Positions 27,699-41,400 of a stretch of 64,000 nt of DNA are shown here, piece by piece. The stretch is from Megalopta genalis (Eukaryota > Arthropoda > Insecta > Hymenoptera > Halictidae). The stretch lies in the NCBI RefSeq assembly GCF_051020955.1, contig NW_027476216.1, positions 62,001 to 126,000 of the forward strand, read 5' to 3'. The notes beneath the pieces were generated by a model, which saw nothing but the letters and a program-made list of their open reading frames with translations, did no database searches and was not told where the DNA came from. The stretch's first letter is position 1. Every line of letters begins with the position of its first letter. The position numbers and the translations under genes were made by a program.

Positions 27699-30593
27699 TT
27701 AATTTGAAGCTAAATCATGTGTTTCGCTTGGATTTGAAGATAACTCGTTTGTTTCGCATGCTGTTGAAGCTAAATCATGTATATCACAAGTATTTGAAGC
27801 TAAACCATTTGTTTCGCATGGATTCGAAGATAAGCCTCCTACTTCGCATTGATTTGAAGCTAAATCATGTGTTTCGCATGGATTTGAAACTAACTCGTTT
27901 GTTTCGCATGCAGTTGAAGCTGAACCATGTATATCACAAGTATTTGAAGCTAAACTATTCGTTTCGCATGGATTCGAAGGTAAGCCTTCCACTTCACATT
28001 GATTTGAAGCTAAATCATGTGTTTCGCATGGATTTGAAGTTAACTCGTTTGTTTCGCATGCAGTTGAAACTAAATCATGTATATCACAAGTATTTGCAGC
28101 TAAACCATTTGTTTCGCATGGATTCGAAGATAACCCTTCTACTTCGCATTGATTTGAAGTTAAATCATGTGTTTCGCATGGATTTGAATCTAACTCGTTT
28201 ATTTCGCATGCTGTTGAAGCTAAATCATGTATATCGCAAGTATATGAAGCTAATCCAATTGTTTCGCATGGATTCGAACATAAGCCTTCTACTTCGCATT
28301 GATTTGAAGCTAAATCATGTGTTTCGCATGGATTTAAATCTAACTCGTTTGTTTCGCATGCTGTTGAAGCTAAATCGTGTATATCACAAGTATTTGAAGC
28401 TATATCATATGTTTCGAATGGATTCGAAGATAAGCCTCCTACTTCGCATTGATTTGAAGTTAAATCATGTGTTTCGCATGTATTTGAAGCTAACTCGCTT
28501 GTTTCGCATGCAGTTGAAGCTGAACCATGTATTTCACAAGTATTTGAAGCTATATCATATGTTTCGCATGGATTCGAAGGTAAGCCTTCCACTTCGCATT
28601 GATTTGAAGCTAAATCATGTGTTTCGCATGGATTTGAAGTTAACTCGTTTGTTTCGCATGCAGTTGAAGCTAAATCATGTATATCACAAGTATTTGCAGC
28701 TAAACCATTTGTTTCGCATGGATTCGATGATAACCCTTCTACTTCGCATTGATTTGAAGCTAAATCATGTGTTACGCATGGATTTGGATCTAACTCGTTT
28801 ATTTCGCATGCTGTTGAAGCTAAATCATGTGTAACACAAGTATATGAATCTAATCGATTTGTTTCGCATGGATTCGAAGATAAGCCTTCCATTTCTCATT
28901 GATTTGAAGCTAAATCATGTGTTTCGCATGGATTTGAAGCTAACTCGTTTGTTTCGCATGCAGTTGAAGCTGAACCATGTATATCACAAGTATTTGAAGC
29001 TAAACTATTCGTTTCGCATGGATTCGAAGGTAAGCCTTCCACTTCGCATTGATTTGAAGCTAAATCATGTGTTTCGCATGGATTTGAAGTTAACTCGTTT
29101 GTTTCGCATGCAGTTGAAGCTAAATCATGTATATCACAAGCATTTGCAGCTAAACCATTTGTTTCGCATGGATTCGAAGATAACCCTTCTACTTCGCATT
29201 GATTTGAAGTTAAATCATGTGTTTCGCATGGATTTGAATCTAACTCGTTTATTTCGCATGCTGTTGAAGCTAAATCATGTATATCGCAAGTATATGAAGC
29301 TAATCCAATTGTTTCGCATGGATTCGAACATAAGCCTTCTACTTCGCATTCATTTGAAGCTAAATCATGTGTTTCGCATGGATTTGAATCTAACTCGTTT
29401 GTTTCGCATGCTGTTGAAGCTAAATCATGTATATCACAAGTATTTGAAGCTATACCATTTGTTTCGCATGGATTCGAAGATAAGCCTCCTACTTCGCATT
29501 GATTTGAAGCTAAATCATGTGTTTCGCATGGATTTGAAGCTAACTCGTTTGTTTCGCATGCAGTTGAAGCTGAACCATGTATATCACAAGTATTTGAAGC
29601 TAAACTATTCGTTTCGCATGGATTCGAAGGTAAGCCTTCCACTTCACATTGATTTGAATCTAAATCATGTGTTTCGCATGGGTTTGAAGTTAAGTCGTTT
29701 GTTTCGCATGCAGTTGAAGCTAAATCATGTATATCACAAGTATTTGCAGCTAAACCATTCGTTTCGCATGGATTCGAAGATAACCCTTCTACTTCGCATT
29801 GATTTGAAGCTAAATCATGTGTTTCGCATGGGTTTGAAGTTAAGTCGTTTGTTTCGCATGCAGTTGAAGCTAAATCATGTACATCACAAGTATTTGAAGC
29901 TAAACCATTTGTTTCGCATGGACTCGAAGATAGTGCATCTACTTCGCATTGATTTGAAGATAAATCATGTGTTTCGCATGGATTTGAATCCAACTCGTTT
30001 GTTTCGCATACTGTTGGAACTAAATCATGTATATCACAAGTATTTGAAGATAAACCATTTGTTTCGCATTTATTCGAAGATAACCCTTCTACTTCGCATT
30101 GATTTGAAGCTAAATCATGTGTTTCGCATGGATTTCGATCTAACTCGTTTATTTCGCATGCTGTTGAAGCTAAATCATGTGTATCACAAGTATATGAATC
30201 TAATCCATTTGTTTCGCATGGATTCGAAGATAAGCCTTCCACTTCGCATTGATTTGAAGCTAAATCATGTGTTTCGCATGGATTTGAAGCTAACTCGTTT
30301 GTTTCGCATGCAGTTGAAGCTAAATCATGTATATCACAAGTATTTGCAGCTAAACCATTTGTTTCGCATGGATTCGAAGATAACCCTTCTACTTCGCATT
30401 GATTTGAAGCTAAATCATGTGTTTCGCATGGATTTGGATCTAACTCGTTTATTTCGCATGCTGTTGAAGCTAAATCATGTGTATCACAAGTATATGAATC
30501 TAATCCATTTGTTTCGCATGGATTCGAAGATAAGCCTTCCACTTCGCATTGATTTGCAGCTAAATCATGTGTTTCGCATGGATTTGAAGTTAA
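27699..30593 (-). other. Minus-strand decapeptide-repeat open frame, not called a gene
   Basis: This is the longest run of the minus-strand frame, about 965 codons with a single TGA at 28,893-28,895 (a TGC cysteine codon changed). A TAG at 30,594-30,596 closes it upstream. Each 30-bp subunit encodes ten residues of the pattern C-E-T-x-x-L-A-S-N-x. The five subunits give CETHDLASNQ (A) and four relatives, so cysteine falls every ten residues and many N-x-C triplets occur. No methionine start, signal peptide or unique flanking domain is visible. The same DNA is open on the plus strand. Other long pieces of this frame lie at 1,181-2,323, 30,997-32,331, 51,141-52,289 and 61,029-62,033. I recognise no family. 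Most likely it is a by-product of repeat phase, possibly a decayed coding minisatellite. Confidence 0.2.
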
Positions 30594-31000
30594 CTAGTTT
30601 GTTTCGCATGCAGTTGAAGCTAAATCATGTATATCACAAGTATTTGCAGCTAAACCATTTGTTTCGCATGGATTCGAAGATAGCCCTTCTACTTCGCATT
30701 GATTTCAAGTTAAATCATGTGTTTCGCATGCATTTGAATCTAACTCGTTTATTTCGTATGGTGTTGAAGCTAAATCATGTATATCACAAGTATATGAAGC
30801 TAATCCATTTGTTTCGCATGTATTCGAAGATAAGCCATCTAGTTCGCATTGATTTGAAGCTAAATCATGTGTTTCGCATGGATTTGAATCTAACTCGTTT
30901 GTTTCGCATGCTGTTGAAGCTAAATCATGTACATCACAAGTATTTGAAGCTAAACCATTTGTCGCATGCATTCGAAGATAATCCATCTACTTCGCATTAA
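28844..31000 (+). other. Plus-strand repeat open frame, 718 codons
   Basis: This frame reads each subunit as ten residues of the type DLKLNHVFRM, rich in Lys, Leu, His and Arg. It overlaps the minus-strand open frame almost completely. The ATG that begins it is a repeat-internal codon found hundreds of times, with no upstream context that sets it apart. It ends at a TAA created after the 2-bp deletion of a 148-bp marker unit. The composition is unlike any secreted or structural repeat protein I know. I read it as a chance consequence of a stop-free 30-mer. Confidence 0.1.
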
Positions 31001-31509
31001 TTTGAAGCTAAATCATGTGTTTCGCATGGATTTGAAGCTAAATCATGTGTTTCGCATGGATTTGAAGCTAACTCGTTTGTTTCGCATGCAGTTGAAGCTG
31101 AACCATGTATATCACAAGTATTTGAAGCTAAACTATTCGTTTCGCATGGATTCGAAGGTAAGCCTTCCACTTCGCATTGATTTGAAGCTAAATCATGTGT
31201 TTCGCATGGATTTGAAGTTAACTCGTTTGTTTCGCATGCAGTTGAAGCTAAATCATGTATATCACAAGCATTTGCAGCTAAACCATTTGTTTCGCATGGA
31301 TTCGAAGATAACCCTTCTACTTCGCATTGATTTGAAGTTAAATCATGTGTTTCGCATGGATTTGAATCTAACTCGTTTATTTCGCATGCTGTTGAAGCTA
31401 AATCATGTATATCGCAAGTATATGAAGCTAATCCAATTGTTTCGCATGGATTCGAACATAAGCCTTCTACTTCGCATTGATTTGAAGCTAAATCATGTGT
31501 TTCGCATGG

Positions 31510-34500
31510 ATTTGAATCTAACTCGTTTGTTTCGCATGCTGTTGAAGCTAAATCATGTATATCACAAGTATTTGAAGCTAAACCATTTGTTTCGCATGGA
31601 TTCGAAGATAAGTCTCGTACTTCGCATTGATTTGAAGCTAAATCATGTGTTTCGCATGGATTTGAAGCTAACTCGTTTGTTTCGCATGCAGTTGAAGCTG
31701 AACCATGTATATCACAAGTATTTGAAGCTAAACTATTTGTTTCGCATGGATTCGAAGGTAAGCCTTCCACTTCGCATTGATTTGAAGCTAAATCATGTGT
31801 TTCGCATGGATTTGAAGTTAACTCGTTTGTTTCGCATGCAGTTGAAGCTAAATCATGTATATCACAAGTATTTGAAGCTAAACCATTTGTTTCGCATGGA
31901 TTCGAAGATAAGCCTCCTACTTCGCATTGATTTGAAGCTAAATCATGTGTTTCGCATGGATTTGAAGCTAACTCGTTTGTTTCGCATGCAGTTGAAGCTG
32001 AACCATGTATATCACAAGTATTTGAAGCTAAACTATTCGTTTCGCATGGATTCGAAGGTAAGCCTTCCACTTCACATTGATTTGAAGCTAAATCATGTGT
32101 TTCGCATGGGTTTGAAGTTAAGTCGTTTGTTTCGCATGCAGTTGAAGCTAAATCATGTATATCACAAGTATTTGCAGCTAAACCATTCGTTTCGCATGGA
32201 TTCGAAGATAACCCTTCTACTTCGCATTGATTTGAAGCTAAATCATGTGTTTCGCATGGATTTGAGTCTAACTCGTTTGTTTCGCATGCTGTTGAAGCTA
32301 AATCAAGTGTATCACAAGTATTTGAAGCCAAATCATTTGCTTCGCATGGATTCGAAAATCAGCCTTCTACTTCGCATTGATTAGATGCTAAATCATGTGT
32401 TTCGCATGGATTTGAAGCTAACTCGTTTTTTTCGCATGCAGTTGAAGCTAAGTCATGTACATCACAAGTATTTGAAGCTAAACCATTTGTTTCGCATGGA
32501 CTCGAAGATAGTGCATCTACTTCGCATTGATTTGAAGATAAATCATGTGTTTCGCATGGATTTGAATCCAACTCGTTTGTTTCGCATACTGTTGGAACTA
32601 AATCATGTATATCACAAGTATTTGAAGATAAACCATTTGTTTCGCATTTATTCGAAGATAACCCTTCTACTTCGCATTGATTTGAAGCTAAATCATGTGT
32701 TTCGCATGGATTTGGATCTAACTCGTTTATTTCGCATGCTGTTGAAGCTAAATCATGTGTATCACAAGTATATGAATCTAATCCATTTGTTTCGCATGGA
32801 TTCGAAGATAAGCCTTCCACTTCGCATTGATTTGAAGCTAAATAATGTGTTTCGCATGGATTTGAAGCTGACTCGTTTGTTTCGCATGCAGTTGAAGCTA
32901 AATCATGTATATCACAAGTATTTGCAGCTAAACCATTTGTTTCGCATGGATTCGAAGATAACCCTTCTACTTCGCATTGATTTGAAGCTAAATCATGTGT
33001 TTCGCATGGATTTGGATCTAACTCGTTTATTTCGCATGCTGTTGAAGCTAAATCATGTGTATCACAAGTATATGAATCTAATCCATTTGTTTCGCATGGA
33101 TTCGAAGATAAGCCTTCCACTTCGCATTGATTTGCAGCTAAATCATGTGTTTCGCATGGATTTGAAGTTAACTAGTTTGTTTCGCATGCAGTTGAAGCTA
33201 AATCATGTATATCACAAGTATTTGCAGCTAAACCATTTGTTTCGCATGGATTCGAAGATAGCCCTTCTACTTCGCATTGATTTCAATTTAAATCATGTGT
33301 TTCGCATGCATTTGAATCTAACTCGTTTATTTCGTATGGTGTTGAAGCTAAATCATGTATATCACAAGTATATGAAGCTAATCCATTTGTTTCGCATGTA
33401 TTCGAAGATAAGCCATCTAGTTCGCATTGATTTGAAGCTAAATCATGTGTTTCGCATGGATTTGAAGCTAACTCGTTTGTTTCGCATGCAGTTGAAGCTA
33501 AATCATGTATATCACAAGTATTTGCAGCTAAACCATTTGTTTCGCATGGATTCGAAGATAACCCTTCTACTTCGCATTGATTTGAAGCTAAATCATGTGT
33601 TTCGCATGGATTTGGATCTAACTCGTTTATTTCGCATGCTGTTGAAGCTAAATCATGTGTATCACAAGTATATGAATCTAATCCATTTGTTTCGCATGGA
33701 TTCGAAGATAAGCCTTCCACTTCGCATTGATTTGCAGCTAAATCATGTGTTTCGCATGGATTTGAAGTTAACTAGTTTGTTTCGCATGCAGTTGAAGCTA
33801 AATCATGTATATCACAAGTATTTGCAGCTAAACCATTTGTTTCGCATGGATTCGAAGATAGCCCTTCTACTTCGCATTGATTTCAAGTTAAATCATGTGT
33901 TTCGCATGCATTTGAATCTAACTCGTTTATTTCGTATGGTGTTGAAGCTAAATCATGTATATCACAAGTATATGAAGCTAATCCATTTGTTTCGCATGTA
34001 TTCGAAGATAAGCCATCTAGTTCGCATTGATTTGAAGCTAAATCATGTGTTTCGCATGGATTTGAATCTAACTCGTTTGTTTCGCATGCTGTTGAAGCTA
34101 AATCATGTACATCACAAGTATTTGAAGCTAAACCATTTGTCGCATGCATTCGAAGATAATCCATCTACTTCGCATTAATTTGAAGCTAAATCATGTGTTT
34201 CGCATGGATTTGAAGCTAAATCATGTGTTTCGCATGGATTTGAAGCTAACTCGTTTGTTTCGCATGCAGTTGAAGCTGAACCATGTATATCACAAGTATT
34301 TGAAGCTAAACTATTCGTTTCGCATGGATTCGAAGATAGCCCTTCTACTTCGCATTGATTTCAAGTTAAATCATGTGTTTCGCATGCATTTGAATCTAAC
34401 TCGTTTGTTTCGCATGCTGTTGAAGCTAAATCATGTATATCACAAGTATTTGAAGCTAAACCATTTGTTTCGCATGGATTCGAAGATAAGTCTCGTACTT

Positions 34501-36328
34501 CGCATTGATTTGAAGCTAAATCATGTGTTTCGCATGGATTTGAAGCTAACTCGTTTGTTTCGCATGCAGTTGAAGCTGAACCATGTATATCACAAGTATT
34601 TGAAGCTAAACTATTTGTTTCGCATGGATTCGAAGGTAAGCCTTCCACTTCGCATTGATTTGAAGCTAAATCATGTGTTTCGCATGGATTTGAAGTTAAC
34701 TCGTTTGTTTCGCATGCAGTTGAAGCTAAATCATGTATATCACAAGTATTTGAAGCTAAACCATTTGTTTCGCATGGATTCGAAGATAAGCCTCCTACTT
34801 CGCATTGATTTGAAGCTAAATCATGTGTTTCGCATGGATTTGAAGCTAACTCGTTTGTTTCGCATGCAGTTGAAGCTGAACCATGTATATCACAAGTATT
34901 TGAAGCTAAACTATTCGTTTCGCATGGATTCGAAGGTAAGCCTTCCACTTCACATTGATTTGAAGCTAAATCATGTGTTTCGCATGGGTTTGAAGTTAAG
35001 TCGTTTGTTTCGCATGCAGTTGAAGCTAAATCATGTATATCACAAGTATTTGCAGCTAAACCATTCGTTTCGCATGGATTCGAAGATAACCCTTCTACTT
35101 CGCATTGATTTGAAGCTAAATCATGTGTTTCGCATGGATTTGAGTCTAACTCGTTTGTTTCGCATGCTGTTGAAGCTAAATCAAGTGTATCACAAGTATT
35201 TGAAGCCAAATCATTTGCTTCGCATGGATTCGAAAATCAGCCTTCTACTTCGCATTGATTAGATGCTAAATCATGTGTTTCGCATGGATTTGAAGCTAAC
35301 TCGTTTTTTTCGCATGCAGTTGAAGCTAAGTCATGTACATCACAAGTATTTGAAGCTAAACCATTTGTTTCGCATGGACTCGAAGATAGTGCATCTACTT
35401 GGCATTGATTTGAAGATAAATCATGTGTTTCGCATGGATTTGAATCCAACTCGTTTGTTTCGCATACTGTTGGAACTAAATCATGTATATCACAAGTATT
35501 TGAAGATAAACCATTTGTTTCGCATTTATTCGAAGATAACCCTTCTACTTCGCATTGATTTGAAGCTAAATCATGTGTTTCGCATGGATTTGGATCTAAC
35601 TCGTTTATTTCGCATGCTGTTGAAGCTAAATCATGTGTATCACAAGTATATGAATCTAATCCATTTGTTTCGCATGGATTCGAAGATAAGCCTTCCACTT
35701 CGCATTGATTTGAAGCTAAATCATGTGTTTCGCATGGATTTGAAGCTGACTCGTTTGTTTCGCATGCAGTTGAAGCTAAATCATGTATATCACAAGTATT
35801 TGCAGCTAAACCATTTGTTTCGCATGGATTCGAAGATAACCCTTCTACTTCGCATTGATTTGAAGCTAAATCATGTGTTTCGCATGGATTTGGATCTAAC
35901 TCGTTTATTTCGCATGCTGTTGAAGCTAAATCATGTGTATCACAAGTATATGAATCTAATCCATTTGTTTCGCATGGATTCGAAGATAAGCCTTCCACTT
36001 CGCATTGATTTGCAGCTAAATCATGTGTTTCGCATGGATTTGAAGTTAACTAGTTTGTTTCGCATGCAGTTGAAGCTAAATCATGTATATCGCAAGTATT
36101 TGCAGCTAAACCATTTGTTTCGCATGGATTCGAAGATAGCCCTTCTACTTCGCATTGATTTCAATTTAAATCATGTGTTTCGCATGCATTTGAATCTAAC
36201 TCGTTTATTTCGTATGGTGTTGAAGCTAAATCATGTATATCACAAGTATATGAAGCTAATCCATTTGTTTCGCATGTATTCGAAGATAAGCCATCTAGTT
36301 CGCATTGATTTGAAGCTAAATCATGTGT
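31510..36328. repeat. Duplication spaced 2,878 bp
   Basis: About 1.9 kb starting near 31,510 recurs near 34,388. Shared unusual variants at this offset include aagtctcgtac (near 31,611 and 34,489), ggactcgaagatagtgc and the pair tttcaatttaaatc near 33,283 and 36,161. The sequence between the copies includes the extra 600-bp duplication at 32,821-34,020, so the spacing exceeds the matching length. Confidence 0.8.
32821..34020. repeat. 600-bp tandem duplication
   Basis: Bases 32,821-33,420 and 33,421-34,020 match over four 150-bp units. Several 60-base stretches are identical (for example from 32,881 and 33,481, and from 33,121 and 33,721). Differences seen are aataatg against aatcatg, gaagctgactcg against gaagctaactcg, and caattta against caagtta. 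Both carry the variant aactagtttg, which places a TAG in the minus-strand decapeptide frame. Confidence 0.88.
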
Positions 36329-39300
36329 TTCGCATGGATTTGAATCTAACTCGTTTGTTTCGCATGCTGTTGAAGCTAAATCATGTACATCACAAGTATT
36401 TGAAGCTAAACCATTTGTCGCATGCATTCGAAGATAATCCATCTACTTCGCATTAATTTGAAGCTAAATCATGTGTTTCGCTTGGATTTGAAGATAAGCC
36501 TCCTACTTCGCATTGATTTGAAGCTAAATCATGTGTTTCGCATGGATTTGAAGCTAACTCGTTTGTTTCGCATGCAGTTGAAGCTGAACCATGTATATCA
36601 CAAGTATTTGAAGCTAAACTATTCGTTTCGCATGGATTCGAAGGTAAGCCTTCCACTTCACATTGATTTGAAGCTAAATCATGTGTTTCGCATGGATTTG
36701 AAGTTAACTCGTTTGTTTCGCATGCAGTTGAAGCTAAATCATGTATATCACAAGTATTTGCAGCTAAACCATTTGTTTCGCATGGATTCGAAGATAACCC
36801 TTCTACTTCGCATTGATTTGAAGCTAAATCATGTGTTTCGCATGGATTTGGATCTAACTCGTTTATTTCGCATGCTGTTGAAGCTAAATCATGTGTATCA
36901 CAAGTATATGAATCTAATCCATTTGTTTCGCATGGATTCGAAGATAAGCCTTCCACTTCGCATTGATTTGCAGCTAAATCATGTGTTTCGCATGGATTTG
37001 AAGTTAACTAGTTTGTTTCGCATGCAGTTGAAGCTAAATCATGTATATCGCAAGTATTTGCAGCTAAACCATTTGTTTCGCATGGATTCGAAGATAGCCC
37101 TTCTACTTCGCATTGATTTCAATTTAAATCATGTGTTTCGCATGCATTTGAATCTAACTCGTTTATTTCGTATGGTGTTGAAGCTAAATCATGTATATCA
37201 CAAGTATATGAAGCTAATCCATTTGTTTCGCATGTATTCGAAGATAAGCCATCTAGTTCGCATTGATTTGAAGCTAAATCATGTGTTTCGCATGGATTTG
37301 ATGCTGACTCGTTTGTTTCGCATGCAGTTGAAGCTAAATCATGTATATCACAAGTATTTGCAGCTAAACCATTTGTTTCGCATGGATTCGAAGATAACCC
37401 TTCTACTTCGCATTGATTTGAAGCTAAATCATGTGTTTCGCATGGATTTGAATCTAACTCGTTTGTTTCGCATGCTGTTGAAGCTAAATCATGTACATCA
37501 CAAGTATTTGAAGCTAAACCATTTGTCGCATGCATTCGAAGATAATCCATCTACTTCGCATTAATTTGAAGCTAAATCATGTGTTTCGCTTGGATTTGAA
37601 GATAAGCCTCCTACTTCGCATTGATTTGAAGCTAAATCATGTGTTTCGCATGGATTTGAAGCTAACTCGTTTGTTTCGCATGCAGTTGAAGCTGAACCAT
37701 GTATATCACAAGTATTTGAAGCTAAACTATTCGTTTCGCATGGATTCGAAGGTAAGCCTTCCACTTCACATTGATTTGAAGCTAAATCATGTGTTTCGCA
37801 TGGATTTGAAGCTAACTCGTTTGTTTCGCATGCAGTTGAAGCTGAACCATGTATATCACAAGTATTTGAAGCTAAACTATTCGTTTCGCATGGATTCGAA
37901 GGTAAGCCTTCCACTTCACATTGATTTGAAGCTAAATCATGTGTTTCGCATGGATTTGAAGTTAACTCGTTTGTTTCGCATGCAGTTGAAACTAAATCAT
38001 GTATATCACAAGTATTTGCAGCTAAACCATTTGTTTCGCATGGATTCGAAGATAACCCTTCTACTTCGCATTGATTTGAAGTTAAATCATGTGTTTCGCA
38101 TGGATTTGAATCTAACTCGTTTATTTCGCATGCTGTTGAAGCTAAATCATGTATATCGCAAGTATATGAAGCTAATCCAATTGTTTCGCATGGATTCGAA
38201 CATAAGCCTTCTACTTCGCATTGATTTGAAGCTAAATCATGTGTTTCGCATGGATTTAAATCTAACTCGTTTGTTTCGCATGCTGTTGAAGTTAAATCAA
38301 GTGTATCACAAGTATTTGAAGCCAAACCATTTGCTTCGCATGGATTCGAAGATCAGCCTTCTACTTCGCATTTATTAGATGCTAAATCATGGGTTTCGCA
38401 TGGGTTTGAAGCTAACTCGCTTGTTTCGCATGCAGTTGAAGCTGAACCATGTATTTCACAAGTATTTGAAGCTATATCATATGTTTCGCATGGATTCGAA
38501 CATAAGCCTTCTACTTCGCATTGATTTGAAGCTAAATCATGTGTTTCGCATGGATTTGAATCTAACTCGTTTGTTTCGCATGCTGTTGAAGCTAAATCAT
38601 GTATATCAAAAGTATTTGAAGCTAAACCATTTGTTTCGCATGGATTCGAAGATAAGCCTCCTACTTCGCATTGATTTGAAGCTAAATCATGTGTTTCGCA
38701 TGGATTTGAAGCTAACTCGTTTGTTTCGCATGCAGTTGAAGCTGAACCATGTATATCACAAGTATTTGAAGCTAAACTATTCGTTTCGCATGGATTCGAA
38801 GGTAAGCCTTCCACTTCACATTGATTTGAAGCTAAATCATGTGTTTCGCATGGGTTTGAATCTAACTCGTTTGTTTCGCATGCAGTTGAATCTAAATCAT
38901 GTATATCACAAGTATTTGCAGCTAAACCATTTGTTTCGCATGGATTCGAAGATAACCCTTCTACTTCGCATTGATTTGAAGCTAAATCATGTGTTTCGCA
39001 TGGATTTGAATCTAACTCGTTTGTTTCGCATGCAGTTGAATCTAAATCATGTATATCACAAGTATTTGCAGCTAAACCATTTGTTTCGCATGGATTCGAA
39101 GATAACCCTTCTACTTCGCATTGATTTGAAGCTAAATCATGTGTTTCGCATGGATTTGAGTCTAACTCGTTTGTTTCGCATGCTGTTGAAGCTAAATCAA
39201 GTGTATCACAAGTATTTGAAGCCAAATCATTTGCTTCGCATGGATTCGAAAATCAGCCTTCTACTTCGCATTGATTAGATGCTAAATCATGTGTTTCGCA

Positions 39301-40800
39301 TGGATTTGAAGCTAACTCGTTTTTTTCGCATGCAGTTGAAGCTAAATCATGTACATCACAAGTATTTGAAGCTAAACCATTTGTTTCGCATGGACTCGAA
39401 GATAGTGCATCTACTTCGCATTGATTTGAAAATAAATCATGTGTTTCGCATGGATTTGAATCCAACTCGTTTGTTTCGCATACTGTTGGAACTAAATCAT
39501 GTATATCACAAGTATTTGAAGATAAACCATTTGTTTCGCATTTATTCGAAGATAACCCTTCTACTTCGCATTGATTTGAAGCTAAATCATGTGTTTCGCA
39601 TGGATTTGGATCTAACTCGTTTATTTCGCATGCTGTTGAAGCTAAATCATGTGTATCACAAGTATATGAATCTAATCCATTTGTTTCGCATGGATTCGAA
39701 GATAAGCCTTCCACTTCGCATTGATTTGAAGCTAAATCATGTGTTTCGCATGGATTTGAAGCTAACTCGTTTGTTTCGCATGCAGTTGAAGCTAAATCAT
39801 GTATATCACAAGTATTTGCAGCTAAACCATTTGTTTCGCATGGATTCGAAGATAACCCTTCTACTTCGCATTGATTTGAAGCTAAATCATGTGTTTCGCA
39901 TGGATTTGGATCTAACTCGTTTATTTCGCATGCTGTTGAAGCTAAATCATGTGTATCACAAGTATATGAATCTAATCCATTTGTTTCGCATGGATTCGAA
40001 GATAAGCCTTCCACTTCGCATTGATTTGCAGCTAAATCATGTGTTTCGCATGGATTTGAAGTTAACTCGTTTGTTTCGCATGCAGTTGAAGCTAAATCAT
40101 GTATATCACAAGTATTTGCAGCTAAACCATTTGTTTCGCATGGATTCGAAGATAGCCCTTCTACTTCGCATTGATTTCAAGTTAAATCATGTGTTTCGCA
40201 TGCATTTGAATCTAACTCGTTTATTTCGTATGGTGTTGAAGCTAAATCATGTATATCACAAGTATATGAAGCTAATCCATTTGTTTCGCATGTATTCGAA
40301 GATAAGCCATCTAGTTCGCATTGATTTGAAGCTAAATCATGTGTTTCGCATGGATTTGAATCTAACTCGTTTGTTTCGCATGCTGTTGAAGCTAAATCAT
40401 GTACATCACAAGTATTTGAAGCTAAACCATTTGTCGCATGCATTCGAAGATAATCCATCTACTTCGCATTAATTTGAAGCTAAATCATGTGTTTCGCTTG
40501 GATCTGAAGATAACTCGTTTGTTTCGCATGCTGTTGAAGCTAAATCATGTATATCACAAGTATTTGAAGCTAAACCATTTGTTTCGCATGGATTCGAAGA
40601 TAAGCCTCCTACTTCGCATTGATTTGAAGCTAAATCATGTGTTTCGCATGGATTTGAAGCTAACTCGTTTGTTTCGCATGCAGTTGAAGCTGAACCATGT
40701 ATATCACAAGTATTTGAAGCTAAACTATTCGTTTCGCATGGATTCGAAGGTAAGCCTTCCACTTCACATTGATTTGAAGCTAAATCATGTGTTTCGCATG

Positions 40801-41400
40801 GATTTGAAGTTAACTCGTTTGTTTCGCATGCAGTTGAAACTAAATCATGTATATCACAAGTATTTGCAGCTAAACCATTTGTTTCGCATGGATTCGAAGA
40901 TAACCCTTCTACTTCGCATTGATTTGAAGTTAAATCATGTGTTTCGCATGGATTTGAATCTAACTCGTTTATTTCGCATGCTGTTGAAGCTAAATCATGT
41001 ATATCGCAAGTATATGAAGCTAATCCAATTGTTTCGCATGGATTCGAACATAAGCCTTCTACTTCGCATTGATTTGAAGCTAAATCATGTGTTTCGCATG
41101 GATTTGAAGTTAACTCGTTTGTTTCGCATGCAGTTGAAACTAAATCATGTATATCACAAGTATTTGCAGCTAAACCATTTGTTTCGCATGGATTCGAAGA
41201 TAACCCTTCTACTTCGCATTGATTTGAAGTTAAATCATGTGTTTCGCATGGATTTGAATCTAACTCGTTTATTTCGCATGCTGTTGAAGCTAAATCATGT
41301 ATATCGCAAGTATATGAAGCTAATCCAATTGTTTCGCATGGATTCGAACATAAGCCTTCTACTTCGCATTGATTTGAAGCTAAATCATGTGTTTCGCATG
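40801..41400. repeat. Perfect 300-bp tandem duplication
   Basis: Bases 40,801-41,100 and 41,101-41,400 are identical over all 300 positions when read side by side. Each copy is two 150-bp units, one with gcagctaaacc and one with aagctaatccaattg. Absence of any difference makes this one of the youngest events in the window, or an assembly repeat. Confidence 0.93.

Noticed and set aside
27699..30593. A genetic code with TGA as Cys, suggested by TGC to TGA at 28,893-28,895 in the minus frame
   Set aside because: The same frame also has TGA in place of a Leu codon (units with gatcagcc), plus TAG and TAA stops and frameshifts, so a code change does not rescue it.
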